Shown: piece by piece, positions 9,189-22,300 of the stretch
Position numbering within the stretch: position 1 is the first letter of the stretch
Layout: every line of letters begins with the position of its first letter
DNA from: Nymphalis io
Taxonomy: Eukaryota; Arthropoda; Insecta; Lepidoptera; Nymphalidae
NCBI RefSeq assembly: GCF_905147045.1
Contig: NC_065889.1
Coordinates: forward strand, 8,437,001 to 8,501,000
Direction: 5' to 3'
DNA length: 64,000 nt
Program-made: the position numbers and the translations under genes
Notes under the pieces: generated by a model
Database searches by the model: none
The model's input: only the letters and a program-made list of their open reading frames with translations
Told to the model about the DNA's origin: nothing

Positions 9189-12100
9189 ACTAAATAATAT
9201 TACCGGCGGAGTGGAGAGTAGGTGTAAATAAGGGTAGATAGCAACAAAGTTACAAGGGCAAGGGACGACAATGTTAGTGTGAGCACTTTGGTGGGGTAAG
9301 AAGTCGGCTCCATGAAGTTCGACAAGTGACCGTGAACGCGAAACCAGAAGAAGAAAACTTATGTAAAATAAATTAAGTAAGCGACACGGGGAAAAATATG
9401 CTCAGTATAACGTTGTTGGATTACATCCTTAACATTTCTGTAAAATAATAAATGAAGAAAGATTTTTAGTGTCATAAACATATGATACCCCAAAAGAACA
9501 TTGGTAGAAAAATGGAATCACGTGGCAATAAGTATGCCCAGAAGCAAGTAATTATGACTATATATAATAGAACCTTTCAAACTATTTTTTTCAATAAATT
9601 ACAACAGTGATAATTTTCCTTAAAAATAATAAAGTCCGCATATTTCAAACTGCTGTGCAAAGGCTTGCTGTCCTCTTGAGACGAGAGGCTTGAAGCTTTT
9701 CCAAGATTAGCTCCGATGAGGAATGGTACACATTATTCATACACATACAGTATTTTATCCATCACATATTTCCTCATGATGTCTCCTTTTCTTGCGAACA
9801 CGAAATTGTACATATTTTATAAATACTCTTATGTAGTAATATCCACGTGTTTTATCTACTCAGCCATATCGGCTCTACAATTTCGTTTAATTTACAATAA
9901 CCATTTTAAGATCTCATTATTTTTTCAATAAGTTTTAAATTTGCTTTTAGTTTAAATTACTCGTTCATAGCAATATAATTGCGCAAAACGCTACATTTCA
10001 TTGGATTGGGAAAAATGCCTTTTTAGCCTTACTTTAATCAATAATTCCTTTTCTAAACGTCGACAACGTAATCGTTGAAAATTTGAATAGAAATTTGAAT
10101 AGAAAATATTGATAAATTGACAAATAACATATAAAATTAACAAAAGTAAGTTAGTATTTTTTATTTGCTTATATTATTATGTATGGTTACATAATATATA
10201 TTGAAAATATTTCTGAGGTCATTAAAATAACAATGTATTTTTAGTTTCTGGATTTCACAGTTAATTTAAAAAAATATTTCATATAGAGGCCATTTTGTCT
10301 TCATTATAAGTTTTGGATGTTCTTGAATGACTCGGGTTCATTGTTTTTTAAAGTGTTTTTTCCTGACGCGGGTTCGGCTATAACTTGTTGTTTTTTTACA
10401 TTCCTACAGCTGATCAACAAAACAAACCCACGTTACTAAGTTTTCGTTGATCTGAATCGAAGTCGGGTCTCGAAACACCCTTCAGATATAATTTATATAA
10501 AGGCAAGCACATACCGAAAGTAACCTTATAATCTTTTATTGCTTCTCACGGTAATGTAATGTGTAAATACAAAATCTGACTCTTACGGAGAAAGGTTTTT
10601 TTTATGAGATTTAATTCTTAGCATTAAGTGGCTTTAATTAAAAGTTGATTGTAAATTTAAAACATTTATTATGTACCATTGCACGTTCACTCAGTTTATT
10701 CCCCGGTTATAAATCATACCGTAATTAGCAGACTTATAAAAAGAGCGAGGTCAGTAAAGTTTATAGTCCGACGAATATTTCAGTTTTCAAGATAAGTATG
10801 AATATAGAAGGAAAGTAGGAAAGTAGTATCATTTTTTAATTATTAATCCATTATCATTATTCGTTCTTGAAAAATATTAAACAACAATAACATTTAATTT
10901 CCTAATGTGTAAACACGACAAAACATATTACATTTTACTAACCATACCAATATTTTTGATCACATGCTCATGTGAATAACGCCTTACCGGCTTTCAAGAT
11001 TGAACTGGTTAAGTAACAATGAAATATAAAAAAAAAATCGAAATCGTAAAGGAACATTGACCATCCTGAAATTTCAATTGTGAATCGAGACAAATTCTAT
11101 ACGAGACTCATTATAAATTCTTTACAATTTATATACAATTTCTTAAAAACAATTTTTACACAGAAAATATAAAAAAACAGCGTTGACTCTGCATGAAAAC
11201 GTGCTAGAATTTTTTTTTAATACATAACATAATATACGTACGTGATTAATTTAAAGACGTGATCTTTCTTTCAAACATTATAAGCATTGCGGAATAAAAC
11301 GCAAGTGACCTTAAACATTATGAAAGTAATTGTAGTATTAATATGTCGAAACAACTGAAATACTTGTATAATGTTTGAAATGTGTTGAAATAAACGATAT
11401 TGAAACTTACAATATCATGGTCGAAGATAAAGCATTAGTTATTATAATATAACATGCAATTTTTATTAATTATTTGAACTTATATTGAGGAGATATTGTT
11501 TACTCTTAAGAATAGATATTGTATATAAAAAATAATAAGCACATTGTATTCACAGAAAGCTCGTATTGAAAAATAATATATTACCAATATTCTTACGAAG
11601 TCAGTCGGTAACACGTCAAAAATAATAATATGATATCCAAACAAAAGGTCTATAATTGACATAATGATATGAGCGAAAGTTATAAAATATGTATAGGTGG
11701 TACTGCTTAAGAAATCACATTTTTGTAATACAGGATTTTAAATAATGTAGTTACTTTATTAAAACAGTTGTAATTTTAATTTTATATACGTATATAAGTA
11801 TTTCTAAAATAAATATCCTAAAAAGTAAAACAAAAACGTTAATGATGTTAATATAAATAAACCTAATTGATGTCAAAACGCTTATTGTACACTAATACAC
11901 TAATAAATAGCTATTATTATTTCTAACGTCAACGTAACGGTTATGTTTAGCAAGTTACTGTTAAGTTCTCTTTCGCTTTCTATAACAGCAAACACTTTCA
12001 TTACTTTTTGATTGCATTTGCATATATGATGACATGAGGAAAAATTATACACAAAGACATTGTGAAGCTTCAGCTAAATACGTTAAATATAGAAAAAAAA

Positions 12101-12299
12101 ATAACAATACAAAGGAGAATTGTTTCCAGGAGTTTTGACGGCGTAATTATATAAATTTATCAAGTTAACAAGTGCTAATAATGTTCGAGCTTAGATGTGT
12201 TCCAATTATTCAATTTGTGCGTAGATCTAACGAGGCTACGTTAATAGTGTTGCATAAGTGGGGTGCATCTGCTTGACATTTGAATCGACCCCAAATCCG
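9189..12299. other. AT-rich spacer upstream of Glut4EF
   Basis: No coding signal or RNA gene is recognised. The stretch holds one degraded family A SINE (9648-9880) and otherwise simple AT-rich sequence. Confidence 0.65.
9648..9880 (-). repeat. Degraded tRNA-derived SINE, family A
   Basis: Diverged but collinear with 4525-4825: 'actgctgtgcaaaggcttgc', 'gaggcttgaagcttttcc', 'tttcctcatgatgtctcc' and 'cagccatatcggct' line up in the same order. An old copy. Confidence 0.6.
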
Positions 12300-13018
12300 A
12301 ATAGAAACTGTGTCACGTATTAGCCGGCAAGCAAGCACCGGCATGGCCGCAGCGCTACGTTGACGACGGTGAGCCGCGAGTTGCGTTGTGCAATCCCGTT
12401 AGCACTCCTCCACTCCACGTGCGAATCGAGCCGGCGCGCCTCAATGTCGCCCGTGGGCGGCCGCCGCCCGCTGAAAATAGCGAGCCGACCCGAACTCTAC
12501 CAAAGAGCACCGAGAGCAGCCGTTTCGTTCGTACGCATAACCTTTACCTAACTCCTTCTCACTCGGCTGAACAGCTGAGTATCAAAACAAAGAAGCGAGA
12601 CGGGCGGTCGCCGCTCCCGCTCGCCGGCCGGCCGGTGTCGCGCCGCACGCACGCCAGTTCTTGTTTGAACCGTGTCTATTGAGGTCGTCCGCAGCGAGCT
12701 TGCGCGCAAAGTTTACTGCCGCGAAAGGGTTTTCCTTTGTCCCGATCTTCGAGGACCTTGCCTTCGTATTATGTTTCCGCGCGAGAACCGCGATCAGCCT
12801 CGGCTTATTGAGGAGCCGAATCTAATTGGACGCACGGTGTCGAACCGAAATTCTCGTGGTTTCCCAAAATTTTGTGACGGCTACCCCGCGAAACGTGTGC
12901 GTCGAGCGATTTGAAAATTTTGAGTGAACTTGTGATTGAAAGAAGTGTGAACTACGGAATACTAATAAATACCTCTATTGTATATTTTTTAAAAGAGGCC
13001 AAGTGAACTCTAGGCATC
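12300..13018 (+). promoter_or_regulatory. GC-rich promoter and 5' leader of Glut4EF
   Basis: The base composition changes abruptly from AT-rich to GC- and CpG-rich at about 12,300 and stays so up to the start codon at 13019, as expected for promoter plus first exon. GCCGGCG-type sites occur at 12430-12436 and 12622-12628 (reverse). I cannot place the transcription start; no TATA box is obvious. A 47-codon upstream ORF lies at 12771-12914 if that part is transcribed. Confidence 0.6.
12771..12914 (+). other. Upstream open reading frame in the putative Glut4EF leader
   Basis: ATG at 12771 opens 47 codons ending in TGA at 12912-12914, 104 nt before the main start. The product is basic and Arg-rich and matches nothing I recognise. 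The ATG context (gtattATGt) is weak. If present in the mRNA it could reduce translation of the main frame; it could also be chance. Confidence 0.35.
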
Positions 13019-13393
13019 ATGTCAACCGGCAAACGCTTAGCGAAGCGCTCTATCATAGGGACCCGCGTCGCGGCTCTAAGTGATGATGGACTTTATTACT
13101 CGGGCATGATCCAGGCTGTGAAAACGCCAGCAGCATTTCCGGAAAATAATAATTGTATCAACTTGACTCCAAACACCCGTTATACGGTGCGGTTTGATGG
13201 GGGCAAAATGATTCGCGAGTACCGCGATGCGGAGCTCATAGGACCCGGATTTCGTGGATTGGCTGGAGTTCGTTTGAAACCTGGTCAGCGTGTATTCCTC
13301 ACATACAACGGCCGCGAGGTCCGAGCCGACGTGTTAGAGCACGATCACGACACCGACGAGCTTCGAGTTCAAATTCACGTACCAGCCGCTGAA
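13019..13393 (+). CDS. Glut4EF: Glut4EF coding exon 1 (N-terminal domain)
   Basis: 125 codons from ATG (after GGCATC) to GCT GAA before GTAAGA, phase 0. It encodes residues 1-125, a compact beta-rich domain with two similar halves (IIGTRVAALSDDGLYYSGMI; GQRVFLTYNGREVRADVLEH) that suggest Tudor-like or SH3-like barrels. That fold reading is my inference from the repeated pattern of variable hydrophobic strands. Confidence 0.95.
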
Positions 13394-16300
13394 GTAAGAT
13401 TTTCATTATAATTCATATTTAAGTAACATAATTTCAACTTTAAAAAATAATTAAGAACTTGCAATTCAATTAAACCGAACTCTCTAGTCTCATCTTGTAC
13501 ATACAACTGTAACAAAAGACATCAACGCATCGTAGAGTTGTCATTTTAGGGAATTAGTGACGTTGATGTGACGTGCATTGAAAAGTAATACCTATAAATT
13601 GCATGAATGTCATGAAACATTCAGTCATTGGCATCAGAGGTGTTGACATTGCGACAACATTGATGTAGACAAAGGTTTTGTGAGACGATGGAGGGACGAG
13701 GAGTGAGTGGACGCGTGCAGCGAGCTATTGACCCCGGCTGCACGTGGGGCAAGTGACGTGCACCGTGCACCCAGCCCAGGCCGTCCATACCCGCCCGCAC
13801 GACTCCGCTGCACGCCTGCACTAACTACGCATCACCAGCTATCGCATGTAACGCACCGATGCCACTTATCGCCGGCCGGCGAGATTATTCTAGTCGCCAG
13901 TGACCAGTTATTGCGCGGACGATAGCTAATTTAATCTTGCCAACGCAATAAAACTCGTCTTATACTTTTGAACTAGAATTCCAATAAAAAAGTAACTTAC
14001 CGATCACACAATCACTGATTCATGCAATTAGTAGTCGTAAAATAATTTAAACAGCTACAAAAGTTTGAAATAAATAATATTTATTTAGACACAACTGTAC
14101 ATCATACAATACTTGTTTACGACTAAAAAGCATAATTTAACTCGTGCGTCACAATCGCTGTTAGACATTTATCTACATGTGGACATAAACCGTGCGGCGC
14201 ACCAGTTTATGATTTAGTTATGCCTATATATATTCTAAATGGTAATCCCTAATTACTAAAATATTTCATTTTATCTTGTCTCTGATGCGAATACATTCAT
14301 CATTTATTAAATACAACTTTTAATCAGTACATAAAAATGTAAATACGTGTTTTATCTCGCCACAATTGATCCTAATCACCAAGATGATTAGCTACCGTAG
14401 ATAAAGTGAGGAGTGGTCGTGCAGAGTTTTTAAACTCAAGGATGTTACACACTTCACATTTTAACACTAATCAGTGGACATGAGTAAAGAAGCACGCACG
14501 TGCGCTAAATTCGGCCGAATGCGTACCGTTAACACTACGCGCTGAAATTGGAATTTCAATTTCTCCCACGTGATTTAAAACGATATCTTTGATAACCGCA
14601 TTTTAAGTGAAAACGTGTCGCTATTACCCCACGTTTCGACGATTATGTTTTACATTGGTATTAGCTTTGTAAAACCAGCCGGCCGGCTACCAGCCACGTA
14701 ACTCCTCACGCACCAAACACAATACCACAATCTTATCGCGTGAGCTAATTACATTGACCACAATATTATTTTTATTCCTTAAATAAATCAAGACCAGATA
14801 ATTATACAATTTACACGCCGTGGCATTTTAATGTGGGCAAAAACCACTAGTTACACCGAACTTGTGATGTGATCGATCAACTCGTTGGACAGGTTTTTGT
14901 CTCTCTTTATTTAATTGTTATCACCAAGACTTACGCTCAAATTATGTTATTGATTGTTTAACAGGATGACAGACGTGATATGGATTTTATGTTTTACTTA
15001 AGTTCATTGTTGCTTGTTTTTGACATATATATGGAAATTGTTTCGAATTGACTGCTGGTGCAATGAGGAAGGAACGACGACGCGGCGCGTGTGCCGGCCT
15101 TGCGCGTAAATACGGTGACGTCGCACACGATATCAGCGTGACGCGCTGCCACGATCTCTCGCTCACTCACTGAATAACATTTTCGATAACGAGGCTAAAT
15201 CATTATGTACTTATGTATAATGTATTAGTTAGGATCAATCCATTAACAATAATGAAATTAAACAATAATAATGGCCTTATTAAGTTATTCGCATTGAAAA
15301 TAGGTAAGAATGAATAAAAAAAGTACTTCTACGTGCTTACAATAATAAACTACTTTGATTATATTTGTAAATAATTTGCTATCTGACTTAAATTACAAAC
15401 AGTCGATAAAAACAACTCTATTGCGCAGTTATGGTTCAGCGTTCAACTAATGTCTGATAAACATACGTAAGAGTTGAGACATGATTCCAGTGTAATTACG
15501 TTATTTTAATTGAATAAAACAACTTAAATTTTCATCCATAGTCATCTTTTCTCATTAAACACTTGGAAATTACATTGACCGTCATTTTGTACTTATGTAT
15601 GTGGAGGGTAATCATTATCAGAATGACGCGGTATTTCCCGGTAAGCGACCGACGCTTGCGATCGTCACACGTTATTTACACTTTTTCACTTGGCAAATCC
15701 ACTACTCGTTAAGCGGAATCCAATATAAAAAAATCTGACTCACACTATCTACTACATTCATAGTATTATTTATTGATTAAAAATTATAATGCATGAATCT
15801 AATAAATGTTTATTTTAATTGTATAATATCGTTTCATATCTAATTTATAGAGGAAACAATCACGAAAATGAATGTAATAATCTCAACGAGTATCTTAAAT
15901 AATTCACCTTGTCGATTCATATATTTTTAAACTTCTTACAAACGCAGCGCGGACGATCATTATGTAGCAAGCAATAAGATATAAAAATAAAGAGTGCGCG
16001 GCCGAGAAATAAGGTCACCGGCAGGCCCGGAACCACATAACGGTATTCGTTACAAAATCGCGTCAAGAATTATTTTCACGTGCGCGCGGCGCCGCCCGAA
16101 CCGTTAGTCGGTGGCGATGTCGGCTCAGCACCGGCTAACCTCATCGTTGACTTGTTTCGAGCTAAGTGGAACGCTACCGCTATCACTAATGACCACAACC
16201 TAAAAGAACTCACACGTGTATTAAAATTGCCTTTCGATTCGATGACAAAACAATTCGTCTTAGATTTCACTTTTAAATACCTCAGCAATAATAATTTCGA

Positions 16301-19300
16301 TATTTTTGTACGATAATTTTCATGCTTTTGCGTTGCCTTTCGATTACCGATGTCGTAAAGGAGCGTCGATCGGACACGGCTACTGGCGTACTGCAAGCCG
16401 CATTGAGTGTGAAAGTGCCACTCACACCTGTACTGTTTCAGACTTCATTCACTTTTACACTTAATAACGTACATACATTCATATTTGCGGTACTTTTAAA
16501 TTATCTCCTTGATCGTAGAGTAGCTCTACAATTTTGCATATGTAATATATGCGAAAGGTCATAACTAAATTACTGTTATGGCTTTGCTATTCATAAAACT
16601 TATACTGATACATAACTTTTAATTGTTTTTTTAGAAATCCTACTTAAATATATAAACCGCTTAGATATATAAATATAACAATAATAGAAGAAACAGGTTT
16701 GATTTTAATTCAAATACAATATGTCCTCAACGGTGAAATATAAATCTCGCTTTCACCACAAGAAATTCCGCAAAGGCTAAGAGAGCAGAACCGTATTTCA
16801 ATGTATATTGTATGATTTCGTTACGAGCGAAAGGATTTCAGAAACGAACAGTAATGCATTAAAACGCATGATTTTTCCATCACATTTTTTTTAAAGTAAT
16901 AAATACACGTTTATAGTAGTTAGTGTTGCGTGAAAAATTTGCGTGTATAATATCCATTTCACTTGTAAAACTTAGCTCAAATATATTGGCAATTTTATTC
17001 GAAGTTTCGTTACGACATCTGTATATAACAATAATATATATACAAAATAAGAAAAAAAATCGCCGCGTTTTAAACTTATCGTTACATTAAATAATTCAAA
17101 TTAATATGTAAATATTAAAATTTAACCGCGGAGTATAAACTGTAATAATCCATTAAAGCATATATACCTATGTATGAATGTTCCGATGCAATTTACAAGT
17201 TTCTCCTTCGATAATTTCCAGTCGTACGTGACTTTTTTGTCGAAGCAAATGCGTGAAAGGAACTGGCGAGCTGAGATCGACCATCATAAAGAAACCATGG
17301 GAAGAGAAAACGACGAGTACCAGCGCATGCGCACCATGTTTATTACACACACAAACATCGATACGTAAGATACAAATTCGATCAGTCAATGTAAAAGATC
17401 GTTCATAAACATAAATAATTTTAATCAAATAAAACATCGATATGCACACATACCCGAAATCCACTATTAAATTATCTAATACGTATCGTTAGAACGAAAG
17501 AAGTAGCTTGAACACGTTCTCCTATGTATTTCGTAACTTCGTGTTTGCTACGTAGCAAAATGCGCCTAGTGACACTGTTTCTAAATAAATCAAGGTTGAT
17601 AAGATAATATTGTTAGTCGATTTGCTGGTACAAGTCATCAAGAATCTGTCATGAGAACGATAATTTACTATGGACAAAAATTTAGGACACGAGCCGGATA
17701 CGCCAAGTTAATATGAAGTTCACGAAATGCTTGTTGAGAGTTTTAAAGTAACTGCTTGCTAAGTTAACATATAATATTGCAATAATTATAACAAACTGCG
17801 CTAAAAGAACCGCTACATTAATCCCTTTGATGTTTATGTCGTCGTTATTCACTCGGAATGAAATGTGAATTGTTTTTACACAATATAAGGAAACAGCAAT
17901 ATATCTCATCTTTAGTTTTGCACTACTGCAGGATTTATTTAATCTAAATTAGTTTCAATTTTAAATTATTAGTAATTGTTATATATTACGTACTAGTTCG
18001 TGAATACATTAATTATATAAGGAAATACTTTAAATAGTCATTGAATCGGAAACTATTAAAGTAATAATAACTATATACTTTAATAAAATAATATAATTAA
18101 TATTCGACTACTCCATACGTAAAAAAACACGGTTTTATGAGCTTGACAACAATTAATTCATACCTACACAAAAAGTTTTTTTGGCACAACAATCTTATGA
18201 TATTTATTTGTTTTAATAACATGCAGTGTGAAATTTGTATTAACCATTTTAGTTAAAAAGTTGAGACAGTAAATGTTGCTAAGAAACAGAAATACAATCC
18301 TAACGCTCACTATAAAATAGCTCGACTAATGTATTCGACCTACATTTAGTGCCGAAACAGCGAGATGATTGACCACTTAATGATGTCAGACAACCGTTGC
18401 TAATCTAAAGGCGTCATTTCTATGTTGTTTTTGTCCGCTACAATACATTGTTCGTACGTAGTACGTACATTGCGCGTAATTTTAAACCCACAATCTGTAA
18501 TATGATGCACCTTTAAGTCCGTTAAATGATTTATTTACCTACTTCTTAAAACATTATAATGCGAAAAATAGTTTGATTACTTTTATATTTTCGTCTATGA
18601 TGAAGTTGTCATCCCACCACTGTGGCGAAGGCAAGGCCGACCCTTTGTGGGTGACCTCATTGTGTTCGCCTTGAAATAGTTTCATGATTCGTGCTCTGCT
18701 ACTGTTATCTGAATAGTTAGATAAATTATACAGAATTCCCAATATTTTACAACAATTGCTTTACCTACATATATCTACAGTTTTGTTGTTTGTACCTGCT
18801 GCATAAAACAAGAAACATGAAAAGTACTTAACGGAGCTTAAGCCACATAACATGATTATCTAATTTAGTAAAGAAAATTTACAGTTACGATGTAGGCGGC
18901 TGCCATCTAACGTTACTCTCGTTTGGAAAAAATATGCGAACAAATAAATAGTAGTCTAATAAATATAACCTTGAAACAAGAAAACATTGTGTTGATAGAG
19001 TTAGATTTCGAAGGCAAAGGTTAAGCATGATTCACTTCGTCAATATACTAAAGATGTAAAAGCTTTGACTTGACGCTGACGCAAGGTGACGTGAGACTTG
19101 TGATCAGTATCAGCAGTGAACTTCATGCAAGCCTTTTTATGTAAGTGAAGATCAAGTAATAATTACTGTCGGCATGAGGCGCGCTATGCGCGATCCTCTC
19201 CGACACACTGACCCACTGACCCAGAAACGTTGATATTGAACCAACGACGCACAACCCGCATTCGAAATTCGACCTCCACTTGTGTTTTCCTTTTTTGTAA

Positions 19301-22300
19301 CAAAACTTTGATACAGGTTTAATATATAATGTGCTCAAATGTAAAAAATCCTTTTGAATATGCAATTGTTTTATTAGTAGAGTAATAAAATATTTACATT
19401 TGTCCAAGATCTTTATTAGATTGACTTCGTAAAGATTTGTCGTCATTTATGGGCTATTTGACGTCGACGGTGATGTTACAACTTGCAAGTCGTTGAGATA
19501 ACGGTACTATTCGCACTGCGTATATAATGTTTTTAGTCGAACAGGTTCCCGGTATCCGTTATCAACTAGTGGGGAGTATTGGGCCCGGTCCGTTTTTGGG
19601 TCAGGCTGGGTCATGACGCCTGCGTGTTCGATACCCAAACACTCAAACACATATATAACTTATTTTGAAGTCTAAGAATAGAGAGGCAACCGTACTCTCG
19701 GGCATCTCAAGGTAAAACGCTCACTTTTCTAAGCGTCGCACGTAAATGATGCGATTATGGCATCACGTTGGGTGCTGTCGAAACAACTTGCGTGTCCTTG
19801 CACAGATTTCTCATTCCATTACGTAATGTTACTTTGGCCTTATGCGATTTTATTTACGTACACTTTGTCTAGGATACGTGCCTAATACAAGCGTCCGCCC
19901 ACGGAGAGAACAGTGAATCGCACCTGTGACGTCACAGCGGCGCCGCGCCTACGCGCTCTCTCCGACGTGCGGTGACGTCGATTCTGAAATTACAGTGACT
20001 TACGATATGACGTCATGTCTATCAATTGAAACCTTCAATTGTTTAGACCAATAACCTAGGCCTCGTAATAAATAAAGCGTGCCAGTCTTGCATCATCATT
20101 GTCAACGCTACGCAATAATGATTTCCTGACAACGACAACCGTTGACCTAAATGGTCAAATGAATTTATAGTAGACCTATTTCATCAATAAAGTGCCATTG
20201 TTTTCTTAGTTTTATTACAAAACAATTCTTAGATTTTTTAAAATACAGTTTTTCAAATACTTATTTTTTAATTGTTAAGAAAAAAGATAAAACCATTATG
20301 TCAATTCTCCATTGGGTACAAAATGTTAAGATGCTCTACTTTAACTCTCTTTTATAGAGAAGCTCTACTTTTGTAGAGAAGGTTAGCTGGGTGCGGATAG
20401 GATCGTGACCTATGTAGCTCGTTCCGTGCCAACTAGGTCACCTAACTTCGTCCTGCCCCGGTCAATTAATAGGAACGACCTAGGACACTAATATAACGAT
20501 AACTTAAAAAACAAATATAAAATAAATTTTGCCTTCAATATTGAGTAATAATTTTATGCTTATAATGGATAATCCCAATGAAACCTTGCCTCATAAACAG
20601 AATGAGTTCGCGGCAGGGTTTTATACACAGTTACACCAATAAAGAACCAAATGTATGTTTCAAGAATAATGGTAATAAAATCGGTGCTTGCATTTGGACA
20701 TGTAAAGTGGGTCACGGATTTTTGGCACAAGGTTGTTGCTTGCAGTCCGGCAGGGTGGTGCTTGCGTGCCTTCGCTGTATCCGCCTTGCAACCAACGGTT
20801 GTATTCGCTAAACATACAAGGCCACCCGCTCCGTGCCAATCGATTGCTCGACCTAACAGTACACATCCGATTTCAATACCTGAATCTATTTGCTTATTAT
20901 TTAAAAGCTAATTAAATTATAAAAATTCAGTGTAATAATAGCATTATTAATGCTTATTTGAAATCAAGGCATACTTCTAACAAAATGAAATGCTAATGCT
21001 TCTCAAAGTTTTTGTTACTAACCCAAAATATGTATGTAAGTATATGTCGACATATAACACGCCGATACACTGCTAAGGTATAATAACTAGATAAATTACT
21101 CTACAACGAGATTGCTTATGATTTATGAAGTAATACGAAAGTGACACGCCTCCACCATTTCAAAATGTTAACTTATTCATACTTCGTGAGCCCTTTTAGC
21201 TTACTGCAACAACACATATTATGGTTGTAAAAAGAACATGATTTTACTTTCCTGCTTCAAACATTTATAGTACCTATGTAAGGATTTTCTGAACTATTCA
21301 TTACCTAATGATCAATTTACTTAGTTTAAGCAAAGCTCACAATTTATGCAATTATTACTGTTGTAATATTAATTACTAAGGTCGCATTTCGTATATCAAA
21401 GGTAAAGCTATTGACCTATTTAGTCGTGCACGATCGCCTACTACCATCGAATTGCTTATGCATGCGTGTCAACGTGACTTGAAGTGCAGGCTCCCTGAAT
21501 ATTTACAAAATCAACGCCGCCCATCTATTCTTATCGATGTAAAAACAGAAACTTTACGTGGAATTAGCATATTGCACTCTTTTATTCGTTTATGTGTATA
21601 CATTTAGAACAAGCTACTTTTCTTGTCGATTACAGTTTACATTTGACATACAGACAATGGTTATCTTCATTTTTATCGTGCAAGCTACTTATGCTGAAAC
21701 CGGCTACGACATTCCAATGTTATCGGTCGTCTCAGCTATGACAGTCCATTGTTTTCTTAACGTCAAAGTAATAAACTCTTATATATCGTCCTGCCACAGA
21801 ACTAGCTTTTAGTGTCAACAGATGGAATTAAATGGATTGAGTACATTCATTTATTCCGGTGTAATGCACATTTTCACTTTTGTACACTTGAATAGTGCGT
21901 CGTCTAAATTGCCTTTCTTCTTTATAAAGAATAGACAATATTTTTGTAGTTTTTTTAGAGAAATTCAAGTGCAAGTATAGTTGGTACTTATGATTCTTGG
22001 AATATAATGTCTAGGTTAGTTAATAAAAGTAATTATAATAACTATAACAAACATTAGTACAAAAAGTGACTATATAAAATTACATGAACGTTAAATTAAA
22101 AAGTATTATATGCAGGCAGTTACAAAGAATATGAGAAACGATGAGTTACAAAGTTAAATATACTAATTTATCGCAATAAATAATCATCGCATACGTAAAA
22201 CGACGAAGTCGCGTCGGTAGGCACGACAGCACAACGCACGCGTCACACTCGTTCAGCCAATGACTCGCGCTATCCTGCAGTCAATGCCACTTGCTTGCAC

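Noticed and set aside
12360..12682. Overlapping + strand open frames (12360-12551, 12386-12682) in the promoter region
   Set aside because: GC-rich DNA has few stop codons by chance. The translations are low-complexity with no recognisable domain, and the frames overlap one another.
16076..16396. Open frames on both strands at 16076-16564
   Set aside because: They have no known motif, a mutual antisense overlap, and a position inside Glut4EF intron 1 in a GC-rich islet; best explained as chance.
20405..20441. GTGACCTA ... TAGGTCAC inverted pair as a nuclear receptor element
   Set aside because: The 21-nt spacing is much longer than that of known receptor dimers, so I kept it only as part of the GACCTAG observation.
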